Assembly: GCF_014083865.1 (NCBI RefSeq) | Contig: NZ_JACEFA010000002.1 | Coordinates: 208,196 to 272,195, forward strand | DNA from: Paraliobacillus salinarum | Lineage (GTDB): Bacteria > Bacillota > Bacilli > Bacillales > Amphibacillaceae | Direction: 5' to 3' | DNA: 64,000 bases | Shown: positions 36,207 to 44,340 of the stretch, piece by piece | Layout: the number at the start of each line of letters is the position of its first letter | How positions within the stretch are numbered: position 1 is the stretch's first letter | Notes under the pieces: generated by a model | Told to the model about the DNA's origin: nothing | Databases searched by the model: none | Seen by the model: only the letters and a program-made list of their open reading frames with translations | Made by a program: the position numbers and the translations under genes

Positions 36207-37277
36207 TCATTTTTTAGCTTTGCTCACTATTTTCTTACTATAATTTAAAACTGACCTTTGACCTTTTCCAGCAAGACCCACTATCTCCGCAAAGATGTAC
36301 AACATAAATATAAGAATGAAAGCAATCAATAATTTTAGACTTAATGATGCATCTGAAAAAAGAATGGCTAAAGCTCCAAATACAGTACTGAATCCATAAA
36401 TAATTAATACCGTTTCTCTGTGACTATATCCAGCAGCTAATAACTGATAATGAATATGTTTTTTATCCGGCTGCATGATTTTCTCTTTATTTAATGCTCG
36501 TCTTATAATTGCAAACAATGTATCGAAAATTGGAACAGCTAATAATATTATTGGGATAATGAAGCTAAAAAGTGTCGCATTTTTAAAAAGTCCCAAAATT
36601 GCTATTACTGCAATAGAATACCCTAAAAACATTGAACCAGTATCACCCATATATATTTTTGCTGGGTGAAAATTATGATAAAGAAATCCTAAGTTACTTC
36701 CAATCAACACAACACATAAGTAAATTACAATCAATCTGTAATCCATTATTGCCAAGATGAGTATACTTATTAATGCAATAGTTGAAACACCAGATGCTAA
36801 TCCATCCAACCCATCGATTAAATTGATTGCATTAGCTATTCCGACTACCCAAAGAATAGTTATCAATATGCTGAATTGTTGCAAATCAACTACACCATAA
36901 AATGGAATTGTGATTGTTTCAATAATCACACCACCAAATACTAACACACCTGCCGCCAATAATTGTCCTGCTAGCTTTATGATTGGTCTTAACTGATATT
37001 TATCATCGAGAATTCCAGTTATGATAATAATTAAAGCTCCTAGACTGATCTCTAATAGATGTTCATGTTTAGGATTTAAGTATATTAATCCAATACATGT
37101 TCCTAAAAAAATAGCTAAGCCACCAAGCCTTGGAGTTGGTGTAATATGGATTTTTCTATGATCCGGAATATCCATCACTTTATATTTTATAGCCAGCTTT
37201 TTAACTGGATAAAATAAAAGCCATGTGGAAACTAAGGATAATAAAAATGCGATTATAATATTGGTTACGTTTAACAT
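36207..37277 (-). CDS. Undecaprenyl-phosphate N-acetylglucosaminyl-1-phosphate transferase (TagO-like), copy 2
   Basis: A 356-residue paralogue of the preceding gene with the same catalytic motifs: GILDDKYQLRPI, NAINLIDGLDGLASG, KIYMGDTGSMFLGY and HIHYQLLAAGYSHRE. AGGGAT lies before the ATG at 37277. No terminator separates the two copies clearly, so they may be co-transcribed. It differs at many positions from copy 1, so the duplication is not recent. One copy may feed wall teichoic acid and the other a secondary polymer for SLH anchoring; this division of labour is inferred. Confidence 0.87.
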   Translation of the reverse strand: MLNVTNIIIAFLLSLVSTWLLFYPVKKLAIKYKVMDIPDHRKIHITPTPRLGGLAIFLGTCIGLIYLNPKHEHLLEISLGALIIIITGILDDKYQLRPIIKLAGQLLAAGVLVFGGVIIETITIPFYGVVDLQQFSILITILWVVGIANAINLIDGLDGLASGVSTIALISILILAIMDYRLIVIYLCVVLIGSNLGFLYHNFHPAKIYMGDTGSMFLGYSIAVIAILGLFKNATLFSFIIPIILLAVPIFDTLFAIIRRALNKEKIMQPDKKHIHYQLLAAGYSHRETVLIIYGFSTVFGALAILFSDASLSLKLLIAFILIFMLYIFAEIVGLAGKGQRSVLNYSKKIVSKAKK

Positions 37278-37430
37278 GATGTATCCCTACTTTTTAAATT
37301 AAGTGTCAGTATTAATATTGTACAATATGTATTACTTATGATATAAAAAATATACCATTTACACCATTATGAAAATGTTATAATTATTGTAATAACATAT
37401 ATGCTATTTAATAGTAACATTTCATTGCAT

Positions 37431-37463
37431 AAAAGAGTATCCCTTTGACAGGATACTCTTTTT
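37431..37463 (-). terminator. Intrinsic terminator after the RND efflux operon
   Basis: AAAAGAGTATCC (37431-37442) and GGATACTCTTTT (37451-37462) form a 12-bp stem with an 8-base loop; on the minus strand GGATACTCTTTT ends the stem with a T-run. It is the only clear feature in the gap 37278-37482. Confidence 0.85.
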
Positions 37464-37482
37464 CTTTATCATTTTACACTCA

Positions 37483-40400
37483 TCATTCTTCCACTTTCCC
37501 AAACTTCTTCTTAATTTTTTCTGATAAATCATCAAAATACGTATAGACAACTGGAATCAGAAGTAAGGTGAATATACTTGAAACGGTTAATCCAAAGATA
37601 ACGGTTATCGCCATTGGTTGTTGCATTTCAGCACCTTCTCCAATGCCTAATCCTAGTGGAATCATAGCTAGAATCGTTGTTAATGTTGTCATTAAAATCG
37701 GACGCATTCTAGTTGTTCCCGCTTCTAAGATTGCTTCATATCGATCCATACCACGTCTTCTGAGAATATTAATGTAATCAACGAGTACGATTGCGTTATT
37801 TACAACAATACCCGCGAGCATGATCACACCAATAAACGCAGTAATACTTAAAGGTGTATTTGTGATAAATAGGCCTCCTAATATCCCTACAATCGTTGCT
37901 GGCATGGAAAACATAATGACAAATGGATAAAGGAAGTTTTCAAATTGTACGGCCATGACTGCATAAACCAAGAAGATAGATAAAACGAGCGCCATTGCTA
38001 AATCAGCAAATGCTTCCATCATATCTTCTGCCTGTCCGCCGATGCTGTACGTATAATCTTCCGGTAGGTCCATATTGTCTAAGGTCGATTCAACTGCTGC
38101 TCGAACACTTCCAAGGTCACGGTCAACAATATCTGAAGTAATATTAACTTGCTGTTGTTGATTTTGACGCGTTAATGTTGCTGGTGCTTGCTTTTGTTTA
38201 AATGTCGCTATCGTTTCTAACGGCACTTGAGTTCCTTGTTGATTTTGAATTAATACATTTTTTAAATCATTGATCGAATTTCGTTCATCTTCTGGGAAGG
38301 TGATACGCACATCGATATCATCCCCATTTTCTCGATATTGCATTACGTTTTGTCCGGTAAAATGCATCTGTACTTGGGACATCACTTCGGCTTCTGTTAA
38401 ACCATATTGTGCCGCTAAAGCTTTGTCTACATGAATATTCAATTGTGGTGTTGTTTCTTCCACTGATGTTGTTGGATTATATATGCCTTCTATCGTACTA
38501 ATCTGATCAATGACATCTTCAGAAAGCTCTTGCAGTACCTCATGCTCTGGTCCGTTCAGTTGAATTTGAATCGGACTGCCGCCACTCATTGCCGCTCCAA
38601 CTGCACTGACTGTAATTTCAGCACCTGGAATGCCTTGAACATCTTCATCGATCTGCTTCATAATGGCTTCTGTAGATAGGTCTCTTTCACTTGCATTTAC
38701 TAATTGAATCGTATAAGAGGCTCTATTTGAGCTACCGCCACCCATCATCGCATTGCTTGCTGCATCACCGCTACCGATCGTTACGTAGCTTACTTTAATT
38801 TCCTCATTGTAGGCGGCTAGTGTTTTATTTACTTTTTGGGCAATTTCCAGTGTTTTTTCTTCTGTCGTTCCAACCGGGGTTTCTACTGTTACTTCTAATT
38901 GTCCCTGATCACCCTGTGGAATGAACTCTGTACCGAGAAATGGAATTAAGGCTAAGCTTCCCACAATAATTGCCAACGTCGTAAAAATAGTTGTTTTTCT
39001 AAAGCGAAGTACTTTTTCTAGTACTTTTTTATAGCTAGCAATAAATTTGGAGAATGCTCGGTCAAACCAATTTCTACGGCCATGATCTTGCATTTTCTCT
39101 GATAAAAGCTTAGACGAAAGCATTGGAATTAATGTGATTGCTACAACCAATGATGCAATTAAGGCAAAAGCAACCGTTAATGCTAATGGTGTGAATAATT
39201 CAGATGCAATCCCTTCTACAAACACGATCGGTAAAAATACAACCAATGTAGTTGTTGTAGATGCTATTACTGCTGGTGCTAGTTCTGATGCTCCTTTTTT
39301 CGCTGCTTCTATCATTGAATAGCCTTGCTGTCTGTAAGAAACGATATTTTCTAATATAACGATCGAGCTATCGACCATCATTCCTAATCCGAGTGCTAAA
39401 CCACCCATTGTCAGTACATTTAGTGTTTCTCCTGTAAAATAGATCAGGGTAAATGTAGCGATAATCGCAATTGGTATCGCAAGTCCTACTACGAGGGTTG
39501 CACGGACGCTTTTTAGAAATAGAAGTAAGACTAATAAAGCGAATAGTCCGCCGAGTAACATATTTTGTATAACAGATGAAATCGATTGTTTAATAAAATC
39601 AGATGTATCGACAACTACTTCTAACTTGGTATCGTCTAGAAGGGTTGTGTTTAACTCATCCATTTTATCTAAAATTTGATTCGAAACATCTACTGTATTG
39701 CCATCTGACTGCTTCATCACAGTTAAGACGACTGCTTCTTTTCCATTGACTAATGTTGTACCTGCATCTATTAGTGTATCTTTTACTGTAGCGACGTCTT
39801 CTACTTGAATCGTTGCACCTTGTGGCGTTTGTAGTTGTTCCTGGCGAATATCATCGACTGAATCGTACGTGCCTTCGATTCGAATGCTTAAATTTTTATC
39901 ACCTTTTGTTACTGTACCAGCTGATGCTGATTGATTTGTTTGACTAAGCGTTTGAAAAATCTGCTGTGGGTTTAAGCCATATTGCATTAATTTTGCCTGA
40001 TCTAGTTCCAGTTCAATAACACGTTCTTGGCCACCTTCCACATTAACAGAGGCAACACCGCTTTGTCTTTCAAACTGGGGTACGATTTGATCTTCTGCAA
40101 TGCTTTGTAACTGTGTTAAGTCATTCCCAGACAAACCAACCCACATAATTGGCAATTGATTTGGATTAAAGCGTAGAACACTTGGCTCGCCTGCTGTTTC
40201 TGGTAAAAATCCTTTCACTTGATCTACACTTTCTCTAACTTCTAATAGGGCATTATCTAAGTCCGCTCCCATATTGAATTGCATAAGTACGAGTGCTGAA
40301 CCAGATTGTGATTGAGTTTGAATCGATTCGACACCTTCAATGGAACTGAGTGCAGATTCGATCGGCTGACTGACTTGCTTTTCTACTTCTTCTGGGGCTG

Positions 40401-40560
40401 CGTCAGGATAATTGACTGCAACTACGGCAACAGGTAAATCAATCTCTGGCATTAAATCAATAGCCAAGTTTCTAACCGAGACGATACCTAATGCGATAAT
40501 TGCAAGGACAATCATAATGACCCCAACTGGTCGTTTGACGGATTGGTGTACTAACTTCAC
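37483..40560 (-). CDS. RND efflux transporter permease (SwrC/AcrB-like)
   Basis: A 1025-residue proton-driven exporter with the 12-span RND layout: span 1 near residue 15, a large extracytoplasmic loop to about 330, spans 2-7 (about 335-540), a second loop and spans 8-12 (about 855-1015). Features are the LVHQSVKRPVGVIM N terminus, GLGMMVDSSIVILENI carrying the proton-relay aspartate in span 4, and GIVVNNAIVLVDYIN. In B. subtilis the homologue SwrC exports surfactin; here the substrate is unknown. It overlaps the adaptor gene by 4 bases and lies in a TetR-led operon. Confidence 0.9.
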   Translation of the reverse strand: MKLVHQSVKRPVGVIMIVLAIIALGIVSVRNLAIDLMPEIDLPVAVVAVNYPDAAPEEVEKQVSQPIESALSSIEGVESIQTQSQSGSALVLMQFNMGADLDNALLEVRESVDQVKGFLPETAGEPSVLRFNPNQLPIMWVGLSGNDLTQLQSIAEDQIVPQFERQSGVASVNVEGGQERVIELELDQAKLMQYGLNPQQIFQTLSQTNQSASAGTVTKGDKNLSIRIEGTYDSVDDIRQEQLQTPQGATIQVEDVATVKDTLIDAGTTLVNGKEAVVLTVMKQSDGNTVDVSNQILDKMDELNTTLLDDTKLEVVVDTSDFIKQSISSVIQNMLLGGLFALLVLLLFLKSVRATLVVGLAIPIAIIATFTLIYFTGETLNVLTMGGLALGLGMMVDSSIVILENIVSYRQQGYSMIEAAKKGASELAPAVIASTTTTLVVFLPIVFVEGIASELFTPLALTVAFALIASLVVAITLIPMLSSKLLSEKMQDHGRRNWFDRAFSKFIASYKKVLEKVLRFRKTTIFTTLAIIVGSLALIPFLGTEFIPQGDQGQLEVTVETPVGTTEEKTLEIAQKVNKTLAAYNEEIKVSYVTIGSGDAASNAMMGGGSSNRASYTIQLVNASERDLSTEAIMKQIDEDVQGIPGAEITVSAVGAAMSGGSPIQIQLNGPEHEVLQELSEDVIDQISTIEGIYNPTTSVEETTPQLNIHVDKALAAQYGLTEAEVMSQVQMHFTGQNVMQYRENGDDIDVRITFPEDERNSINDLKNVLIQNQQGTQVPLETIATFKQKQAPATLTRQNQQQQVNITSDIVDRDLGSVRAAVESTLDNMDLPEDYTYSIGGQAEDMMEAFADLAMALVLSIFLVYAVMAVQFENFLYPFVIMFSMPATIVGILGGLFITNTPLSITAFIGVIMLAGIVVNNAIVLVDYINILRRRGMDRYEAILEAGTTRMRPILMTTLTTILAMIPLGLGIGEGAEMQQPMAITVIFGLTVSSIFTLLLIPVVYTYFDDLSEKIKKKFGKVEE

Positions 40561-41432
40561 GATGCATTGTCCTCCCCATTATTGTTGCGTATTTTTGCAC
40601 CATCAGATAAGGTTAACTGTCCGCTTGTGACAATTTGGTCGTCTGTAGATAATGATCCTTTAACCGCTGTTTGATCTGTTTGTACATCTAGAATATCAAC
40701 TTCCACCTTTGAGGCGGTATTTTCTTTCGCAATATATACGTACGTTTTATCCTCTTCTTCAACTAGTGCGGATGTTGGAATAATCCACGCATCTTTAATT
40801 ACATCTTCAGCGATGGTTACTTTTGCGACCGTTCCTGCTTGGGATTGGTTATCCTGATTATTTAAGGTTAATTTCACTGGATATAAGCCGGTTTGATCTG
40901 GCAAAGTACCTACATGATTGACTGTTGCAGTTAGTTCTTCTTTTTCATCAGATAATGTTGTTGTCGCCTCATCGTCTTCTTTGAATAGGTTTAAATTGTT
41001 TGCCGTTACAGTTAACTCAATGGTTAGTTCTGACAAATCAGCAACCGTTGCGACTGGCTCTTCTGTTGAGATCATATCCCCTTCCATTGCAGTGAATTGT
41101 GTGATTTGCCCATCTGCTGGTGCGGTGATCGTTATTTTTCTACCTGACTGTGCATCGATCATCGTAAATAATTTATCATCCTCTTCTACTTGATCGCCGT
41201 TTTTCACTTCTAAACTATCTATTTTTCCAACGACAGGCGCCATTACTGGTGTTGCTTGAACTGGGCTAGTACGTCCATAAAACGGTTTGTCGATAGTTAG
41301 ATCACCTTTCTTCACTGCTTCTGTTTCAACAGTGGTAATTGCTTCTTTTGGTTGGTCTTGATCTGAAGTATCTTCTGAACATGCTACTAAGAAAATCAGT
41401 AAGCTTATTAGTAAATAGGTTATTTTTTTCAT
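40557..41432 (-). CDS. RND efflux membrane-fusion (adaptor) lipoprotein
   Basis: A 291-residue HlyD/MFP-type adaptor for the RND pump encoded next to it. The N terminus is a lipoprotein signal with lipobox LVAC (Cys at about residue 19), then a biotinyl-lipoyl-like half-motif (ATPVMAPVVGKIDSLEVKNGD and ITAPADGQITQF) and a beta-barrel domain. The ATG at 41432 is chosen over the ATG at 41438 because AAGGAG is then 7 bases away. Its stop overlaps the start of the pump gene, and its start is 2 bases after the TetR stop, so all three genes form one operon. Confidence 0.88.
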   Translation of the reverse strand: MKKITYLLISLLIFLVACSEDTSDQDQPKEAITTVETEAVKKGDLTIDKPFYGRTSPVQATPVMAPVVGKIDSLEVKNGDQVEEDDKLFTMIDAQSGRKITITAPADGQITQFTAMEGDMISTEEPVATVADLSELTIELTVTANNLNLFKEDDEATTTLSDEKEELTATVNHVGTLPDQTGLYPVKLTLNNQDNQSQAGTVAKVTIAEDVIKDAWIIPTSALVEEEDKTYVYIAKENTASKVEVDILDVQTDQTAVKGSLSTDDQIVTSGQLTLSDGAKIRNNNGEDNAS

Positions 41433-41434
41433 AA

Positions 41435-42328
41435 TCATTCTCCTTCGCTCGTTTGTTTATCTGTCGATGAATTAGATGTGCGTATCAATGCATCAATCGA
41501 TTTTTGTAAAGATGGAATTTCTTTTAATTGTAGGAAGATTCCTTCTAAAATAACGCGGTTAGGTATGCTTTTCTCATATTCGTTCTTTATCATCTGTACC
41601 GCTTCTTGTAATTGATTTTTTTGCTGATCGGATAGAGTTAATTCATTAATTGTCTTTATAATGTCATTTATCTGTTGATCTAGTTGCGATTGTGATGGAT
41701 ACAGTGCTGTATGGGTAAAGGATAATTGTTCGATTCGGATTTGTGGTTCATCCTTAGATTGGATCGTTCCGATAATGAGATTATCTAGACGATCGACAAT
41801 GAATCGTGCTAATGATCGATTATTTGGATACAAGTCATGCATCACAATTGTTTTACTGTACCCTTGCAAAATACCATCTAAATGGATCGCGAAATCAACA
41901 ATATTAGGCATGATTTTTTCACCATATATTTCAGTTAAAGCAGTTTGAATCCATTCAAACGCCCGCTGATTTAACTTGAACACTAAATCATTAATATCCT
42001 GTCCGATATGTATGTTGTCCCGCAAATGCATAATCATATATTCTTTATGATTGGTAATTAGTTCGAGAAAAATATGAATTTGATCGATTAATTTTTGCCT
42101 TGGGTCCTTTTGTTGTTGTTGAATGAAATCGAACTTATCCATAATTAGCGATGTATAGTAATCAAATATCTCAACAGTTAGTTCTTCTTTAGACGTAAAA
42201 TATAAGTAAAATGCACCTTTGGATACTTCACTTTTACTAGCGATTTCTTGTATAGATGTAGCATGAAATCCTTTCTCAGCAAAGAGCTTCATACTCTCCT
42301 CCATAATACGTTGCTTTTTCTCGTTCAC
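41435..42328 (-). CDS. TetR/AcrR family regulator of the RND operon
   Basis: A 297-residue repressor-type protein. The N-terminal helix-turn-helix is typical (MEESMKLFAEKGFHATSIQEIASKSEVSKGAFYLYFTSKEEL). The C-terminal ligand domain is unusually long, with a hydrophilic helical tail that may be a coiled coil. The start is GTG at 42328 with AAAGGGG about 10 bases upstream. A palindrome TGACCGGTCA lies about 110 bp upstream next to a possible promoter, suggesting autoregulation of the whole operon. The ligand is not predictable from sequence. Confidence 0.9.
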   Translation of the reverse strand: MNEKKQRIMEESMKLFAEKGFHATSIQEIASKSEVSKGAFYLYFTSKEELTVEIFDYYTSLIMDKFDFIQQQQKDPRQKLIDQIHIFLELITNHKEYMIMHLRDNIHIGQDINDLVFKLNQRAFEWIQTALTEIYGEKIMPNIVDFAIHLDGILQGYSKTIVMHDLYPNNRSLARFIVDRLDNLIIGTIQSKDEPQIRIEQLSFTHTALYPSQSQLDQQINDIIKTINELTLSDQQKNQLQEAVQMIKNEYEKSIPNRVILEGIFLQLKEIPSLQKSIDALIRTSNSSTDKQTSEGE

Positions 42329-42436
42329 AGGTTAGGCGCACCCCTTTCTGTTAAGGTTTTGTGGATCGGTTTTGTTATTGAATAGGGCTATTGTATTTGA
42401 TTGAGATGGAATGTGTTTGAATGCGTTCGAATGGAA

Positions 42437-42446
42437 TGACCGGTCA
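42437..42446. promoter_or_regulatory. Candidate TetR operator
   Basis: TGACCGGTCA is a perfect 10-bp palindrome, the shape of many TetR/AcrR operators, and is embedded in GAATGACCGGTCAGTC. It begins about 17 bp downstream of a possible -10 (TATAGT) on the minus strand, so a bound dimer would cover the transcription start. Confidence 0.55.
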
Positions 42447-42462
42447 GTCACTTTGTTTTATT

Positions 42463-42492
42463 ACTATAGCATATGCGATGATTGGATAGCAA
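42463..42492 (-). promoter_or_regulatory. Possible sigma-A promoter of the tetR-RND operon
   Basis: On the minus strand TTGCTA (42487-42492), 18 bases, TATAGT (42463-42468). Each hexamer has one mismatch to consensus. The operator-like palindrome lies directly downstream. Confidence 0.45.
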
Positions 42493-42770
42493 TTCTGCGG
42501 ATTGATGGGATGTTGTGAGTGTTGGGTGCTGAGGTTGGGGGATGGGGGCTTTGGCTGGTGAGCAAGTATGAGGAGTGAGAGGGGAGGGGCATGATCAAAT
42601 TAACGAGTTATTTTTGATTTTTTGGTCATTGTCATGATATTACGACTAAAATATAGTGTCAATTTAAATATTTTAGCTATTTTGATAGTATTATGACTAA
42701 ATAAAGGTCAGTTTTAAGTTATTTTGGTTGTTAAAGCTAGATTTTGATCAGATGCAGTGCTTTTTTCGCT

Positions 42771-42945
42771 TACTTTGTTCGAATTAACCACTATTTCGAC
42801 CATAACGTGCGATTTGCGGCTTCACTTTGGTCGAATTAACCACTATTTCGATCATAACGAACGATTTCTGGACTCACTTTGTTCGAATTAACCATTATTT
42901 TAATCATAACCTGTGATTTCTGGACTCACTTTGTTCAAATCAGCA
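42771..42945. repeat. 52-bp imperfect tandem repeat, three copies plus a partial fourth
   Basis: The marker ACTTTG[TG]TC recurs at 42772, 42824, 42876 and 42928, an exact period of 52 bp. Each full unit contains TCGAATTAACCA, then TATTTCGA or its variant, CATAAC and GCGATTT or a variant. The last copy stops after about 18 bp. The unit has an internal weak inverted repeat (GGTCGAA against TTCGACC or TTCGATC). It is intergenic and shows no coding pattern. Confidence 0.85.
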
Positions 42946-42974
42946 CTCTATGCAGTTAAATACTCTATTCCTAT

Positions 42975-43006
42975 TAAAAAAAGAACCCATCTACAAAATG
43001 GATTCT
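42975..43006 (-). terminator. Intrinsic terminator after the acidic lipoprotein gene
   Basis: On the minus strand GAATCCAT and ATGGGTTC form an 8-bp stem with one wobble position, followed by seven T. Confidence 0.8.
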
Positions 43007-43030
43007 TTCTTCATTGAACTTAATCTCGTA

Positions 43031-43321
43031 TTATTTATTCTCTTCGTCTTTCATTGTGTCTTCATTTCCGTCGTTATTTTTATCAGTATCAGTATCTTGA
43101 TTCATGTCGTCTTTATTTTGGTCGTCACCATCCATCATATCTTCTGCATCTTCTTCCATCTGATCCATTTCTTGTTCCATCTCATCAGCTGGTGTATCCT
43201 CTTCTTGCATATCTTCTGCTGGCTGATCTTCATCCACTGGATCTTCATCATCCTGTGCACATCCAAATAATAGACCTACTGCAAAAATAGAAGTAAGTAA
43301 TGTCCAAAGTGTTTTTTTCAT
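43031..43321 (-). CDS. Small hyperacidic lipoprotein
   Basis: A 96-residue predicted lipoprotein of unknown function. The N terminus MKKTLWTLLTSIFAVGLLFGC is a lipoprotein signal with lipobox LFGC (Cys21). By my count about 36 of the 76 mature residues are Asp or Glu and only four are Lys, with many Met and Gln and no hydrophobic core, so the tail is probably disordered. AAGGAGG lies 8 bases before the ATG, which supports a real gene. It has its own terminator and appears monocistronic. The composition suits a protein exposed to high salt or binding cations; no family was recognised. Confidence 0.8.
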   Translation of the reverse strand: MKKTLWTLLTSIFAVGLLFGCAQDDEDPVDEDQPAEDMQEEDTPADEMEQEMDQMEEDAEDMMDGDDQNKDDMNQDTDTDKNNDGNEDTMKDEENK

Positions 43322-43503
43322 TCTTGTTTCCTCCTTTTAATTTTCCATTTCAAAAGTAGTTTTCCCATATTCCAAAAAAAATTCCGTTATTTTTTAAAAA
43401 AGTCAAAGTCAATATAACCAATTTAAAAAAACCCAATCTTCAACCAAAAATAACTTGACTAAAAACTGGGTAATTTTCACAGCAATTAAATACATCTATT
43501 ATA

Positions 43504-43926
43504 TTATTTTATCGCAAACATGATCTCTGCTTCACACGCTAATTCTCCATCAACGGTTGCTGTCGCTTTTCCTTTACCAATTGGTCCTTTTAAACGAGTG
43601 ATCTCCACTTCTAAGCGTAATTGGTCACCTGGTTTTACTTGTCTTTTAAATCGACATTTATCAATTCCAGCTAAGAATCCAATTTTCCCTTTGTTTTCTT
43701 CCTTACTTAAAATAGCTACCGCACCAGTTTGTGCTAATGCTTCAACAATTAACACGCCTGGCATGACTGGGTAATCTGGAAAATGCCCTTGGAAAAACGG
43801 TTCATTAATCGTGACGTTTTTCTTTGCGACAACGCGTTTCTCACCGTCCAATTCTACGATCTCATCCACCAATAAGAAAGGGTAGCGATGTGGGATTGTT
43901 TCTTTAATCTGTTGAATATCTAACAT
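43504..43926 (-). CDS. fabZ: 3-hydroxyacyl-[acyl-carrier-protein] dehydratase
   Basis: FabZ removes water from 3-hydroxyacyl-ACP in fatty acid elongation. The 140-residue hot-dog-fold protein has [10 protein letters not shown], the active-site His in [11 protein letters not shown] and the Glu in VEALAQTGA. The ATG at 43926 (MLDIQQIKE) is chosen because GGAG is 8 bases upstream; a GTG at 43935 overlaps that site. Its place beyond flhP, flhO and mbl matches the conserved Bacillus order. Confidence 0.95.
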   Translation of the reverse strand: MLDIQQIKETIPHRYPFLLVDEIVELDGEKRVVAKKNVTINEPFFQGHFPDYPVMPGVLIVEALAQTGAVAILSKEENKGKIGFLAGIDKCRFKRQVKPGDQLRLEVEITRLKGPIGKGKATATVDGELACEAEIMFAIK

Positions 43927-43969
43927 TTCATACACTCCAATCTATTTTTGCACATTATTTTTTCAAAAT

Positions 43970-44002
43970 AAAAATAGAAAAAGTTAATCAAATGATTAAC
44001 TT
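43970..44002 (-). terminator. Intrinsic terminator overlapping the EpuA-like stop codon
   Basis: AAGTTAATCA (43981-43990) and TGATTAACTT (43993-44002) form the stem, which includes the stop codon of the minus-strand gene; TTTTTCTATTTTT follows on that strand. Confidence 0.7.
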
Positions 44003-44301
44003 CCTCCTGTTATGATATCAATGATGTGTCGCCATGTATCGAGCTCAAGCACTTCCATCGGCGAACCATCACCAAGTACACTGTAACCAACGACAAGCCC
44101 AATGATTAATGCTAAAAAGCTAAGAATCAAGACAACAACGATACGCAGCCAGATTGGAAAAATGCGTCGTACAGGTTTTGCTTGCTTCTTTTCCGCTTTT
44201 TGCTGCTTCTTCTCGTTTTTCATTTTATTCTTTTGTGCTTTTTCTTGTTTTTGTTCTGCCTCGTTTTTTTCATTTGGTTCATTCGATTGTGTTGGTTCCA
44301 T
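43996..44301 (-). CDS. EpuA-like single-span membrane protein (often named RNA polymerase beta-like)
   Basis: A 101-residue protein. Residues 1-45 are highly charged (Lys/Glu/Gln repeats, probably coiled or disordered). After PVRRIFPIWLRIVVVLILSF comes one membrane span and a short conserved tail with GYSVLGDG and TWRHIIDI. That last part is the EpuA (PF11772) signature, frequently annotated as a DNA-directed RNA polymerase beta subunit although no polymerase role is evident here. The ATG at 44301 has AAGGAG 10 bases upstream. It follows flhP closely and is probably the last gene of the flhO-flhP operon. Confidence 0.75.
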   Translation of the reverse strand: MEPTQSNEPNEKNEAEQKQEKAQKNKMKNEKKQQKAEKKQAKPVRRIFPIWLRIVVVLILSFLALIIGLVVGYSVLGDGSPMEVLELDTWRHIIDIITGGS

Positions 44302-44340
44302 AACTTGGTAACTCCTTAACCTTAATTTCATTATAGTATC

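Larger units (their letters stand above)
42493..43030. other. Repeat-rich gene-free interval
   Basis: About 540 bp without a gene between the RND operon and the acidic lipoprotein gene. It contains a G-rich stretch (42505-42590), two degenerate copies of a roughly 51-bp unit (about 42636-42735), a 52-bp tandem repeat (42771-42945) and the lipoprotein terminator. Confidence 0.7.

Noticed and set aside
42771..42945. CRISPR array
   Set aside because: The 52-bp units are directly adjacent, with no unique spacers between constant repeats, and there are no cas genes.
42950..43290. Open frames on the plus strand across the acidic lipoprotein gene
   Set aside because: They are the antisense of an Asp/Glu-rich coding sequence (producing His/Phe/Ile-rich translations) and have no ribosome binding site.
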